In this document: one piece after another, positions 1 to 8,624 of the stretch | How positions within the stretch are numbered: position 1 is the stretch's first letter | Layout: the number at the start of each line of letters is the position of its first letter | NCBI GenBank assembly: GCA_944382125.1 | Contig: CALWMV010000010.1 | Location: 1 to 35,045 of the forward strand | Direction of reading: 5' to 3' | From: an uncultured Lachnospiraceae bacterium | GTDB lineage: Bacteria; Bacillota; Clostridia; Lachnospirales; Lachnospiraceae | Length of the DNA: 35,045 bases | Translations under genes and position numbers: made by a program | The notes under the pieces: generated by a model | The model's database searches: none | What the model was told of the DNA's origin: nothing | What the model saw: the letters and a program-made list of their open reading frames with translations, nothing else

Positions 1-494
1 CAAAGACCATCATGCTCACGGGAGACAGTGAGGCGGTGGCATCCTTTACGGCAAAGGAGCTTGGCATAGACGAATATCACAGCGAGCTTCTTCCCGGAGA
101 TAAGGTGGAGCTTGTGGAGAGGCTGATATCGGAGAAGCCTGCCAGGGCAAAGCTTGCCTTTGTAGGAGACGGCATCAATGATGCACCGGTGCTTTCCAGG
201 GCCGATGTGGGCATAGCCATGGGAGCTATGGGCTCCGATGCTGCCATAGAGGCTGCGGATGTAGTGCTTATGGATGATGATCCTATGAAGATAGTAAAGG
301 CCATCAGGATAGCGAAGAAGTGTCTTGCCATAGTAAGGGAAAACATAGTTTTCGCCATAGGCATAAAGCTTATCTGCCTCCTGCTGGGAGCCCTTGGCAT
401 AGCAAACATGTGGCTTGCCATCTTTGCGGATGTGGGAGTCATGGTCATAGCCGTACTCAATGCGGTGAGGGCCCTCTTTGTAAAAAAATTATAA
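1..494 (+). CDS. Heavy-metal P-type ATPase (Zn/Cd type), C-terminal part
   Basis: This is the 3' end of a P1B-type ATPase that exports metal ions across the membrane; the reading frame is open at the left edge, so the start is outside the window. The first codons give KTIMLTGD, the conserved P-domain stretch, followed by GDGINDAPVL, the hinge motif that binds Mg2+. The last two membrane helices follow. A lysine in IGIKLICLLLG and an aspartate in FADVGVMVIAVLNAVR occupy the places that in ZntA/CadA-type pumps coordinate Zn2+/Cd2+/Pb2+, so this specificity is likely; copper pumps have different residues there. The gene ends with a lysine-rich tail and is followed by a strong terminator. The family call is secure, the exact metal less so. 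Confidence 0.93.
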   Translation, partial: KTIMLTGDSEAVASFTAKELGIDEYHSELLPGDKVELVERLISEKPARAKLAFVGDGINDAPVLSRADVGIAMGAMGSDAAIEAADVVLMDDDPMKIVKAIRIAKKCLAIVRENIVFAIGIKLICLLLGALGIANMWLAIFADVGVMVIAVLNAVRALFVKKL

Positions 495-548
495 AGCCTT
501 GCAGTGTCAGGGGACCGGACTTCTGATACTGCAGCGATAAAAAGCCGT

Positions 549-607
549 GAAAGCTCTGAACTCCAGGGTGCATCATTATATCAGGAGTTCAGAGCTTTCT
601 GTTTTTT
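549..607 (+). terminator. Rho-independent terminator of the P-type ATPase gene
   Basis: Perfect 16-bp inverted repeat (549-564 with 584-599) with a 19-nt loop, followed by TGTTTTTT. A GTG at 547 could extend the next reading frame back into this hairpin, but that extension is not credible. The loop contains the 14-mer GGGTGCATCATTAT, which recurs at 33388-33401. Confidence 0.9.
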
Positions 608-629
608 GCAAAAAAGCATGTGCTGAGAG

Positions 630-690
630 CTGTCAAAACCTCTGCTGTCTGACTGCCGCCCTGCGATGTCAGTCAGCAGAGGTTTTGCGG
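630..690 (-). repeat. Dispersed hairpin repeat, copy A (core inverted)
   Basis: This is a 61-nt imperfect palindrome upstream of the cardiolipin synthase gene. A 14-bp arm (634-647 with 674-687) continues through a T·T mismatch into CTGAC/GTCAG (649-653 with 668-672). At the base CTG pairs with CGG after one bulged T at 633. The tip, read on the minus strand, is GAC-AT-CGC-AGG-GCG-GCA-GTC, the same as in copies B, C and D. The outer flank CTGTCAAAAC instead reads on the plus strand as in the other copies. Copies A and B also share AGCTGT upstream and AGTTATT about 20 nt downstream (709-715). Confidence 0.85.
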
Positions 691-753
691 GTAAAATGTA
701 AACACTTTAGTTATTACTATACAGAAACAAAAAAAGGTTGTATTATTTCTGTT

Positions 754-2355
754 ATGAGTACATCAGGTGAAGCAAAAACACATAGAAGATCGTGGCCCAT
801 ATTCCGCTTCCTTTTTTCAAGGATAACCCTGCTTATAATATTTCTGCTTATACAGATATTCATACTCTGGGGTGCCTTTGAATTTTTGAACGATACACTG
901 GCTTATGGCTTTTTCATAGCCCTCTCAGCCCTGGAGCTGCTATATATACTTAATCAGGAGGGAAGCTCTCTTTTTAAGATATCCTGGATAGTGCCGATCA
1001 TACTTTTCCCTGTCTTTGGGGGACTGTTTTATGTCTATATCAGGCTTCAGACCAGGGTCAAGAAGATGAGGCACAGGCTGGACAGGGAATTCCTCATGTC
1101 AAGAAGCGAGCTGATACAGGAAAGGGAGGTAAGCGAAAGCATAAAAAAGCTTCCGGAGCCGGAGCTCTCCTCGATCAGCGGATATCTTTACGGCTACTGC
1201 GGATTTCCGGCCTATGATGATACGGAGGTCAGGTTCTTTCCCATGGGAGAGGATTTCTTCCCCGTACTTATAGAAGAACTTAAAAAGGCCAGGAAGTTCA
1301 TTTTCATGGAATATTTTATCGTGGCCAAGGGCAGAATCTGGGATGAGGTGCTGGAGGTGCTCAAGGAAAAGGCCAGGGCCGGAGTTGAGATAAGGTTCAT
1401 GTATGACGGCACCAATGCCATCAAAAATGTGCCCTTCCGCTATGATGAAAAGCTCAGGGAGGCAGGGATAAACTCCAAGGTTTTTTCTCCGGTGCTGCCG
1501 GCTCTTACTAGCTATCAGAACCACCGGGATCACAGGAAGATCTGTGTTATCGACGGAGTGACCGCATTTACAGGAGGGCTGAATCTGGCAGACGAGTATG
1601 CCAATATAGGCTCTCCCTATGGCGTGTGGAAGGATACTGCAGCCATGTTCAGGGGAAAGGCAGCCAATTCATTTACAATGCTCTTCCTGCAGATGTGGAA
1701 CAGCACAAGGAACCTCAGGGGAAAGCAGGAAAAGGGCAAGGACTATGCGGCTTACAGCTATGCGGCCTGCAGCTCCTGTGATGAGGGACGGGGCTCTGAA
1801 GACAGGCAGGGCTTTGTCATCCCCTATGGGGACAGCCCCCTTGATAAGGAAAATATAGGACTCAGCGTATACCTCAGCATCATCAATGAGGCCAGGGACT
1901 ATGTACACATCATGACACCCTATCTGATACTGGATGACCAGACCATGACAGCCCTCTGCTATGCGGCAAAGAGGGGAGTGGATGTCAGGATACTATTCCC
2001 CCATATCCCGGACAAGCCCTATGCCTTCTGGCTCGGACACACCTATTACAGGGAACTCATAAAAAATGGTGTAAGGATCTTTGAATATGTGCCAGGCTTC
2101 GTCCATGCCAAGGAATTCATCTGTGACGGAAGGAAGGCCGTGATAGGAAGCATCAATCTGGACTTCAGGAGCCTTTATCTTCATTTTGAAAATGCGGCCT
2201 ACCTCTATGATGTGCCGGCCATAAAGCACATGGAGGAGGATTTTCAAAATTGTCTTTCTGACTGCATAGAGATAGACATGGAGGCCCTCTCGTCCATGCC
2301 GAAGCTCCAGATGTTCCTGGGATCAGTCCTCAGGGTATTTGCACCTCTTTTCTGA
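754..2355 (+). CDS. cls: Cardiolipin synthase (phospholipase D family)
   Basis: This 533-residue membrane enzyme is predicted to condense two phosphatidylglycerols into cardiolipin and glycerol. Three hydrophobic segments lie near residues 22-42, 49-66 and 77-97; the last matches the PLDc_N region. Two HKD motifs follow: H260-x-K-x4-D in HRKICVID, and H451-x-K-x4-D in HAKEFICD, each followed by the usual G-S-x-N/GGLN element. I chose the ATG at 754 because it begins just before the first membrane helix; the open frame upstream runs through the repeat and terminator. The ribosome site is weak (AAAGG about 14 nt upstream). The gene stands alone, with terminators on both sides. The region around residues 320-350 is a low-complexity insertion. 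Confidence 0.93.
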   Translation: MSTSGEAKTHRRSWPIFRFLFSRITLLIIFLLIQIFILWGAFEFLNDTLAYGFFIALSALELLYILNQEGSSLFKISWIVPIILFPVFGGLFYVYIRLQTRVKKMRHRLDREFLMSRSELIQEREVSESIKKLPEPELSSISGYLYGYCGFPAYDDTEVRFFPMGEDFFPVLIEELKKARKFIFMEYFIVAKGRIWDEVLEVLKEKARAGVEIRFMYDGTNAIKNVPFRYDEKLREAGINSKVFSPVLPALTSYQNHRDHRKICVIDGVTAFTGGLNLADEYANIGSPYGVWKDTAAMFRGKAANSFTMLFLQMWNSTRNLRGKQEKGKDYAAYSYAACSSCDEGRGSEDRQGFVIPYGDSPLDKENIGLSVYLSIINEARDYVHIMTPYLILDDQTMTALCYAAKRGVDVRILFPHIPDKPYAFWLGHTYYRELIKNGVRIFEYVPGFVHAKEFICDGRKAVIGSINLDFRSLYLHFENAAYLYDVPAIKHMEEDFQNCLSDCIEIDMEALSSMPKLQMFLGSVLRVFAPLF

Positions 2356-2403
2356 TTTTTCCATAATTTAATCACAGGCTGAACACAATTAAGGCTTATA
2401 TTT

Positions 2404-2439
2404 ATCCCGTACTTTTGATAAGTACGGGATTTTTGTTTT
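2404..2439 (+). terminator. Terminator of cls
   Basis: A perfect 10-bp stem, ATCCCGTACT (2404-2413) with AGTACGGGAT (2421-2430), has a 7-nt loop and is followed by TTTTGTTTT. Confidence 0.92.
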
Positions 2440-2472
2440 GAAATACGGATAAAGGAAATAATGATCGGGGAG

Positions 2473-2533
2473 CTGTCAAAACCTCTGCCGCCTGACATCG
2501 CAGTGCGGCAGTCAGTCGGCAGAGGCTTTGCAG
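2473..2533 (+). repeat. Dispersed hairpin repeat, copy B
   Basis: This 61-nt hairpin lies just upstream of the SLH protein gene. Arms 2477-2490 and 2517-2530 pair with one A·C mismatch. CTGAC/GTCAG (2492-2496 with 2511-2515) closes the tip GAC-AT-CGC-AGT-GCG-GCA-GTC. CTG/CAG pairs at the base, with the bulged T at 2476. Compared with copy A, a T-A pair of the stem has become C-G with both sides changed. The tip is in the opposite orientation to copy A although the flanks are not. Confidence 0.87.
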
Positions 2534-2647
2534 GTGAATTGAAACATTAAAGTTATTTTGGAAAATAAGCTAAGGATGAGGACGGATATGGGATATCTGA
2601 AGGAAAAGGAAGACAGGAAGGATAGCCGGAGGGAGGAACGAAGTAAG

Positions 2648-3955
2648 ATGAACAGAAGCATATATCTCAGGAGCGGGATGTATGCCCTTGCGGGAGGAGC
2701 ATTGTTTTCAGTATTTGCGGCTCCGGTGATGAATGCCTATGCAGTGACCTTCTCCAACGCGACCCAGAGCTACAGGGATCAGGTCATCTCCGTATGCGGC
2801 ATAGCTGAGAGCACCGATCCCGGAAGATATGTGACCCGGTCTGAGTTTGCTAAGATGGCTGTTTCGGCGAGCCGCTGGAAGGATACGGTCTCTGCGGTCA
2901 ATACAGTGGCTGCGGCCAATGATGTTCCGGCCTCTGAGTCCAATTCAGGCTATATAAGGGCGGCTCTCAGAAACGGGCTGATGCGCACCAGGCTTGGCGG
3001 CAATTTCGCTCCGACGGAGACGGTGACTCTCAATGATGCGGTAAAGGCCTGTCTTACCCTGCTTGGATATACGGATGAGGACTTCGGATCCGATGTGGCA
3101 GGAGGAAGGCTCAGCATGTTCAGATCCCTGGATCTGGATGATGGGCTCAGTGCTCAGAATGAGTCTGATCCCCTTACCGAGAGGGACTGTATCAATCTTT
3201 TCTATAACCTTTTAAAGACCAATTCAAAGGATTCAGGCTCCATCTACGGAAGCGTGCTGGATGTCAGCCTTTCCTCAGACGGAGAGATAGATGCCACGGA
3301 CCTTATGGAAACGGAGATGGAGGGCCCCATCCTGGTCAAGACCTATGGTCAGCTGGAGAGCGTGCTGCCGTTTTCAATGAAGGAGGCAAGACTTTACTAC
3401 AATGGAACGGACTCCGGCAATTATTATGCGGCAGAGCGTTATTATTCCAGCCAGATCCAGAGGGAGGGATGGCTGATAGTTTATTACAGTGAAGCCCAGA
3501 AGACGGTATGGGCCTACGGAGCTGATGACGGCAGCTCGGATCTGCCTTATTACTGCGTGGCAGGAAGGCTCAATGCGGTCTATTATGACTCAGCTAATAT
3601 AGTTTCACCCTCCTCGGTATCCGTGGGCAATCAGGAATATGAGCTGAGCGGCTCCGATGTCAAGTTCATGTTCTCGATAAACGGAGACATAGAGGTGGGC
3701 GATGAGGTCATACTTATAGTCCAGCAGAATACTTCCGTATCCTCGGATGGAACTGAGGAATATGTCTACTACTGCACGGGAGTCGTAAGCTACAGTGATC
3801 TTACAGGCACTACCACAGGAACCACACTGGTGCAGAATCCCGGATACTATAATGCCAACACCGGAGAGTCAGTGAACAGCTTTGGAGACACTTCTTCACC
3901 GGAGAGCAATGCAGGGCCGGAGAGCAATGCGGGGGCTGAAGGCGGAAATAAATGA
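2648..3955 (+). CDS. Exported S-layer homology (SLH) domain protein
   Basis: The 435-residue product begins with a clear signal peptide (basic start, hydrophobic core, AYA near residue 26). Two SLH-like units follow, roughly residues 30-75 (ending TRSEFAKMAV) and 85-135 (NFAPTETVTLNDAVKACL). SLH domains anchor proteins to pyruvylated cell-wall polymers. The remainder is a beta-rich, Tyr/Ser/Asp-rich extracellular part with a Gly/Asn-rich C-terminus containing an ESNAG repeat. The start at 2648 is preceded by GGGAGG; TTG 2558 and ATGs at 2576 and 2588 would add a charged leader before the signal and seem less likely. It is the first gene of the transporter operon, 14 nt before the adaptor gene, so it may be an envelope partner or anchor of that system. 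Confidence 0.82.
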   Translation: MNRSIYLRSGMYALAGGALFSVFAAPVMNAYAVTFSNATQSYRDQVISVCGIAESTDPGRYVTRSEFAKMAVSASRWKDTVSAVNTVAAANDVPASESNSGYIRAALRNGLMRTRLGGNFAPTETVTLNDAVKACLTLLGYTDEDFGSDVAGGRLSMFRSLDLDDGLSAQNESDPLTERDCINLFYNLLKTNSKDSGSIYGSVLDVSLSSDGEIDATDLMETEMEGPILVKTYGQLESVLPFSMKEARLYYNGTDSGNYYAAERYYSSQIQREGWLIVYYSEAQKTVWAYGADDGSSDLPYYCVAGRLNAVYYDSANIVSPSSVSVGNQEYELSGSDVKFMFSINGDIEVGDEVILIVQQNTSVSSDGTEEYVYYCTGVVSYSDLTGTTTGTTLVQNPGYYNANTGESVNSFGDTSSPESNAGPESNAGAEGGNK

Positions 3956-3969
3956 AGAGATGAGGAGAG

Positions 3970-5814
3970 ATGCTGAAAATGAGCGCGATCGATGAAAACA
4001 GGGATGAAAATCAGGGACAGAAGGTCTCTCCGGAGGAAAAGCAGGCCTCTCAGAACATAAAGCAGGCCTCTGAGGGATCAAATGGACAGCCGGAAGCGGG
4101 CGGCCATCTGAATACAGAAGAGAAAAAAAAGAAGAAAAAGAACAAGCGTGAGAAGCAGCGCTTCAAGAAGCGTATCATCATAGCTGCGGTCCTGATCATC
4201 ATAGCTGTGATAGTCGCAAGGGTATATATTGTCAAAAAACAGGCAGAAGAAGCTGCTGCGGCTGCAGTGAGCACTGCCAATATAGGGACGGTCATGAGGG
4301 GAAGCATACAGGATGAGCTGACCTCCTCCGGTTCCCTTGAGGCGGGAGATACCTATACCATCACATCCCTTGTGGAGGGAGAGATCATAGAGGCTGATTT
4401 TGAGGAAGGCGATGAGGTGACTGAAGGACAGGTGCTTTATCGCATAGAGGCTTCTGACGCCCAGAGACAGCTCAATACCGCGGAGAGGGATTACAACAAT
4501 ACAAAGGAAAGCTATGAGAAGTATCTGCCCCAGTATGAGGGAGGCATATACAGAGCAACTGAATCAGGCTATGTGACCGATATCACCATGAAGAAGGGAG
4601 ATACGGTGGGAGGCCAGAACGGGACCTCCATAGCCACTCTCTACAATGATTCCGCCATGGAGCTGAGGCTTCCATTCCTGAGCATAGAAGCAGACCAGAT
4701 CCCCGTGGGAGCTGATATCATAGTAAAGATCAATGACACGGGTGAGACCATACCCGGAAGGGTGACCGATAAGAGCAATCTGGAGGAGACCCTTACGGGA
4801 GGCACTCTGATAAAGTATGTGACCATCATAGTATCGAATCCGGGAGGACTTACGGAGAGTGATACGGCCACGGCCCAGTACGGGGATATATATTCGGCAG
4901 GGGATGGAGCCTTCACCGCCTATCAGACAGACAGCCTTAGATGTGAGCTTCCTGTAAGTGTTGAGATCGCAGAGGTCTTGGTAAAGGAAGGACAGTATGT
5001 TTCAAGCGGCACACCTCTTTTCAGGATGACGGAGGATTCTCATCAGGACGCAGTGAATCAGTTGGAGGATGAGCTTACATCTGCCCAGGATAATTATGAC
5101 AAGATGCAGGATGATCTTGCAGAGTATACTATCACTGCTCCGATTTCCGGCCAGGTGATATCAAAGAACGCCAAGGTGGGCGACAACATATCACGTTCAA
5201 GCGGTTCCACAAATACTGAGCTGGCTACCATTTATGATCTTTCCGAGCTTACCTTTGAGATGAGCATAGATGAGCTGGATATCAGTGATGTTGAGGTGGG
5301 ACAGGAGGTAGAGGTAACGGCGGATGCATTTCCCGGAGTGACCTACAGAGGACATGTCAGCAATGTCTCCCTCAATGGCTCCTACCAGAGCGGTGTTACG
5401 ACTTACCCTGTCATCGTGACTCTGGACAATATGGATGGCCTTATTCCCGGCATGAACGTGGACGGAACCATTATACTTTCTGAGGCGGAGGATGTGCTCT
5501 ATATACCTTCAGGCGCCCTTCAGAGGGGAGACGTGGTCTATGTAAAGGATGACTCCCTAACAATGCCTGATATGTCTGCCATAAGCGAGAGGGCCCTCTC
5601 AGAGGTGCCTGAAGGCTTTACGGCAGTAAAGGTGGAGACCGGACTTGTGACGGATGACTATGTGGAGATAGTTTCAGGCCTTTCCGAGGGTCAGGAGATA
5701 TATGTGAGTGAGACCGAAAGCAGCGGAATGGGCATGTTCGGAGGCATGACCATGACATTCAGCGGCGGCCCCGGAGGCGGAGGTCCCGGCGGAGGCGGAG
5801 GCATGAGGAGATAA
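3970..5814 (+). CDS. HlyD/MacA-like efflux adaptor (membrane fusion protein)
   Basis: The 614-residue protein has a cytosolic Lys/Glu-rich start, one membrane helix at about residues 69-88, and a large extracellular part. Two lipoyl-type half-motifs are visible (around 115-160, and around 320-345 with VEIAEVLVKEGQYV). A short coiled coil (DAVNQLEDELTSAQDNYDKM) and beta-barrel segments follow, as in RND/MacA adaptors. The C-terminal domain ends in an odd Met/Gly tail (SGMGMFGGMTM and glycine runs). In monoderms such adaptors pair with MacB-like ABC exporters, and here the ATPase and permease genes follow at once. An ATG at 3979 is an alternative start; 3970 is preceded by AGGAGAG. The substrate cannot be told. 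Confidence 0.88.
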   Translation: MLKMSAIDENRDENQGQKVSPEEKQASQNIKQASEGSNGQPEAGGHLNTEEKKKKKKNKREKQRFKKRIIIAAVLIIIAVIVARVYIVKKQAEEAAAAAVSTANIGTVMRGSIQDELTSSGSLEAGDTYTITSLVEGEIIEADFEEGDEVTEGQVLYRIEASDAQRQLNTAERDYNNTKESYEKYLPQYEGGIYRATESGYVTDITMKKGDTVGGQNGTSIATLYNDSAMELRLPFLSIEADQIPVGADIIVKINDTGETIPGRVTDKSNLEETLTGGTLIKYVTIIVSNPGGLTESDTATAQYGDIYSAGDGAFTAYQTDSLRCELPVSVEIAEVLVKEGQYVSSGTPLFRMTEDSHQDAVNQLEDELTSAQDNYDKMQDDLAEYTITAPISGQVISKNAKVGDNISRSSGSTNTELATIYDLSELTFEMSIDELDISDVEVGQEVEVTADAFPGVTYRGHVSNVSLNGSYQSGVTTYPVIVTLDNMDGLIPGMNVDGTIILSEAEDVLYIPSGALQRGDVVYVKDDSLTMPDMSAISERALSEVPEGFTAVKVETGLVTDDYVEIVSGLSEGQEIYVSETESSGMGMFGGMTMTFSGGPGGGGPGGGGGMRR

Positions 5815-5818
5815 GGCC

Positions 5819-6667
5819 ATGAGCATTTTCAGTAAAAAAACAGATACTGAGCTTACGGAAGCTGAGTCCGAAAGGACTGAAGCAGCTGAAAAAGGCCGAA
5901 GCAATGTCATGGATGACGGCTATGACGATGACGGAGTGGCCCCGGGAGAACCGCTCATAGAGCTTATCGACATACATAAGATATATGTTATGGGAGGAGA
6001 GGAGGTCCGTGCCAATGACGGGATCACCCTCACCATCAATAAGGGCGAGTTCGTGGCCATAGTCGGAAAGTCCGGCTCAGGCAAATCCACCCTCATGAAT
6101 ATCATAGGAGCTTTGGATGTTCCTACCTATGGAGAATACATCCTTGCCGGTGAGGACACCTCCGAGATGACGGATGACGAGCTCTCGGAGATCAGGAACC
6201 GGAGGATAGGCTTTATCTTCCAGCAGTACAACCTGCTTATGAAGCTGAACCTTCTTGAAAATGTGGAGCTGCCCCTGCTTTATAAGGGCTATGGGAAGCG
6301 GGAAAGGGAGGAAAAGGCCATGGAGGCCCTGAGGCGAGTGGGTCTCGAGGATAAATGGCGCAACACTCCCCATCAGCTTTCGGGAGGACAGCAGCAGAGG
6401 GTATCCATAGCCAGGGCCCTTTGCGCAAAACCCTCAATAATCCTGGCGGATGAGCCTACCGGAGCCCTGGATTCAAAGACCTCAAGGGATGTCCTGGGAC
6501 TTATCACGGAGCTCAACAAAGAGGGCAATACCATAGTCATGATAACCCATGATCCTTCCATAGCCATGTATTCAAAACGGGTGGTGGAGATCATGGATGG
6601 AAAGATCATATTTGATGGAGATGTAAACGCTTATGCCGATCACCGAAAGCTTCAAAATGGCAATTAA
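5819..6667 (+). CDS. ABC transporter ATPase, MacB/LolD type
   Basis: The 282-residue ATPase energises the exporter formed with the flanking genes. It has Walker A GKSGSGKST (residues 83-91), Q-loop FIFQQYNLL, signature LSGGQQQR, Walker B IILADEPTGALD and the H-loop ITHD. The first 40 residues are an acidic extension not usual in LolD/MacB ATPases. An internal ATG at 5909 (Met31) would remove most of it, but the ATG at 5819, 4 nt after the adaptor stop, fits operon spacing. The 3' end overlaps the permease gene by 35 nt, indicating translational coupling. Confidence 0.94.
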   Translation: MSIFSKKTDTELTEAESERTEAAEKGRSNVMDDGYDDDGVAPGEPLIELIDIHKIYVMGGEEVRANDGITLTINKGEFVAIVGKSGSGKSTLMNIIGALDVPTYGEYILAGEDTSEMTDDELSEIRNRRIGFIFQQYNLLMKLNLLENVELPLLYKGYGKREREEKAMEALRRVGLEDKWRNTPHQLSGGQQQRVSIARALCAKPSIILADEPTGALDSKTSRDVLGLITELNKEGNTIVMITHDPSIAMYSKRVVEIMDGKIIFDGDVNAYADHRKLQNGN

Positions 6668-7817
6668 ATCTATATGGAGCAATAAGATGCGCTCCTTCCT
6701 GACCATGCTGGGCATCATAATCGGCGTGGCGGCAGTCATCATCCTGGTGTCTGTGGTGAACGGCTACATGTCCACCATGATAGAGAGCTTTACCAGCATG
6801 GGAGTTGACAGGATCAATGTATCTGTGAACAACATGAGTTCCAGAAGTCTGGATCCCGATGACATGTATGAGTTCTTTGATGAGAATTATGAGCTTTTTG
6901 AAAATATGACTCCCTCGGTAAATGTATCCATGCCCCTCAAAAACGGCAATGATACCATGTCCTCCACTTCCATAGGAGGCTACAGCGAGGACTATATAGA
7001 TATAGTTGACTATGATATAGCATATGGCCGGAGCATAAGCTATGCGGACTGCGAGGCCGAGAGGAGTGTGGCGGTGCTTGGCTACTATACAGCCCTGGAG
7101 CTTTTTGACAATGCCAGCGATGCCGTGGGGCAGAAGATAAAGATAGGCAACAATGCCTTCAATGTGATAGGCGTCATAGAACGTCAGGATGAGGATGAGC
7201 TGGAAGAAGGCGGTACGGATGACTTCGTATGGCTTCCCTATTCAGCGGCAGCGAAGATGAACTTCAGCAGGAATATTTCCTCATACATAATCACGGTAAG
7301 GGATACCGATGATTCGGATGAATGTACGGATGCGATAGAGAGCTTTCTCTTTGACATTTTTAAGAGCGATGATTATTATACTGTAGTAGCAAATTCATCT
7401 CTGTTGGATGAGATGAATGAACAGATAGGTATGCTTTCCATGATGCTTGGAGGCATTGCCGGCATATCCCTCCTGGTTGCAGGAGTGGGTGTCATGAATA
7501 TCATGCTGGTCTCCGTTACCGAGCGTACCAAGGAGATAGGTATCAGGAAGGCCCTTGGAGCCAAAAAGGGCGTAATCATGCAGCAGTTTGTCATAGAGGC
7601 TGCGGTGACCTCCTCCATAGGCGGAGTGCTGGGCATAATAGTGGGAGCTCTGGGCACATCGGCCGTAGGTACGGCCATAGGCATAAATGCCGTGCCGACC
7701 ATGGGTGCTGTTGCGGTGTCATTTTCCGTATCAGTAGGCATAGGACTTTTATTCGGATATATGCCTGCAAGCCGGGCGGCCCTCTTAAATCCCATAGATG
7801 CCCTGAGGACGGATTGA
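6633..7817 (+). CDS. ABC transporter permease, MacB/FtsX type
   Basis: The 394-residue protein has the classic MacB layout. The N-terminus is MAIKSIWSNKMRSFLTMLG leading into membrane helix 1 (about 21-41). A large extracellular MacB-PCD domain follows (about 45-265), then three C-terminal helices (MLGGIAGISLLVAGVGVMNI; SIGGVLGIIVGALG; VSVGIGLLFGYMPA). The coupling helix ERTKEIGIRKALGA is intact. Such permeases work with a periplasmic-type adaptor and an ATPase by mechanotransmission; both are encoded just upstream. ATG 6633 overlaps the ATPase gene; ATG 6657 is a possible shorter start. The substrate could be a peptide, lipid or antibiotic, and nothing here decides it. Confidence 0.93.
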   Translation: MPITESFKMAIKSIWSNKMRSFLTMLGIIIGVAAVIILVSVVNGYMSTMIESFTSMGVDRINVSVNNMSSRSLDPDDMYEFFDENYELFENMTPSVNVSMPLKNGNDTMSSTSIGGYSEDYIDIVDYDIAYGRSISYADCEAERSVAVLGYYTALELFDNASDAVGQKIKIGNNAFNVIGVIERQDEDELEEGGTDDFVWLPYSAAAKMNFSRNISSYIITVRDTDDSDECTDAIESFLFDIFKSDDYYTVVANSSLLDEMNEQIGMLSMMLGGIAGISLLVAGVGVMNIMLVSVTERTKEIGIRKALGAKKGVIMQQFVIEAAVTSSIGGVLGIIVGALGTSAVGTAIGINAVPTMGAVAVSFSVSVGIGLLFGYMPASRAALLNPIDALRTD

Positions 7818-7896
7818 TGGCGGAACGATGGCGGGGACAGAGCTCTTATCCATGGATATGGCGGCTTGAACAGTATAGTTGTGAGTACAGGGATAT

Positions 7897-8544
7897 ATGG
7901 GCGCTGAGGTTAAAAAGGAACTTAAGTATTTTTACATAGATGGAAGACCGGGATGGGATCAGGAAAGATTTGAGGATCCCGATATGAACGGAGGAGGCTG
8001 CGCCGCGGTGACGGCCTGCGACCTCTGTATCTGTCTGGCCAGAGACAAGGGTCTTGGGGAGCTTTATCCCTTTGACCCTTTTAATGTTACCGCGAAGGAT
8101 TATGTGGCATTTTCAAAGATCATGAGGCCTTACCTTTATCCCAGGAGCCGGGGAATAGATACCCTGGGACTTTATCTTGCCGAGCTTTCAGCCTACTGGA
8201 GCGACAGAGGGGCAAGGTATATGAAGGGAGAGGAGCTTCCGGGTGAAAGTGATGTGAGAGAGGCCAGGGAGCTTATAGTCAGCCAGATCGAAAAGGGCAT
8301 ACTGGTGCCCTGCCTGCTCCTTAAGCACAAAGATCCGGTCTTTGATGATTTTGAATGGCACTGGTTCAATATCTCCGGATACGAGATGAGGGAGGATGGT
8401 TTTTACATAGAGGCCGTGACCTATGCCGATACCCACTGGTTTTCCCTTGAAAGGCTCTGGGACACGGGCTATGAGGAAAAGGGAGGACTTGTAAAGATCA
8501 GCTTCGGGGAAAATAGGGCGAATAATAGGAACGAAATTCCTTGA
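7897..8544 (+). CDS. Hypothetical protein, possibly peptidase C39-like fold
   Basis: The 215-residue protein is soluble with no signal peptide. A Cys in GGGCAAVTACDLCI near residue 31, a His-Trp pair in WHWFNISGYE near residue 150, and a later THWFSLERLW resemble the order of Cys and His motifs in C39-like papain-fold proteins (a Cys helix, then HxxxxxGY). The match is weak and the usual CGP motif is absent, so activity is uncertain. The start follows AGGG at about 6 nt. Its stop codon overlaps the -35 box of the pnp promoter. It lies 79 nt downstream of the exporter permease and may belong to that transcription unit. Confidence 0.6.
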   Translation: MGAEVKKELKYFYIDGRPGWDQERFEDPDMNGGGCAAVTACDLCICLARDKGLGELYPFDPFNVTAKDYVAFSKIMRPYLYPRSRGIDTLGLYLAELSAYWSDRGARYMKGEELPGESDVREARELIVSQIEKGILVPCLLLKHKDPVFDDFEWHWFNISGYEMREDGFYIEAVTYADTHWFSLERLWDTGYEEKGGLVKISFGENRANNRNEIP

Positions 8545-8569
8545 CGCTCATTTTTTATGAGTGTAGAAT
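8541..8569 (+). promoter_or_regulatory. Sigma-A promoter for pnp
   Basis: TTGACG (8541-8546) and TAGAAT (8564-8569) are separated by exactly 17 nt. The spacer holds a short palindrome, ACGCTCAT/ATGAGTGT around a T run. The -35 overlaps the stop codon of the preceding gene. Confidence 0.75.
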
Positions 8570-8624
8570 AAGCTCTGAATGACAAAAAGTGAGATAGAAG
8601 GTTTATTTTAAGAAAGGAAACAAG

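Noticed and set aside
547..753. N-terminal extension of cardiolipin synthase from a GTG at 547
   Set aside because: It would be translated from the terminator and the hairpin repeat; the ATG at 754 fits the protein family.
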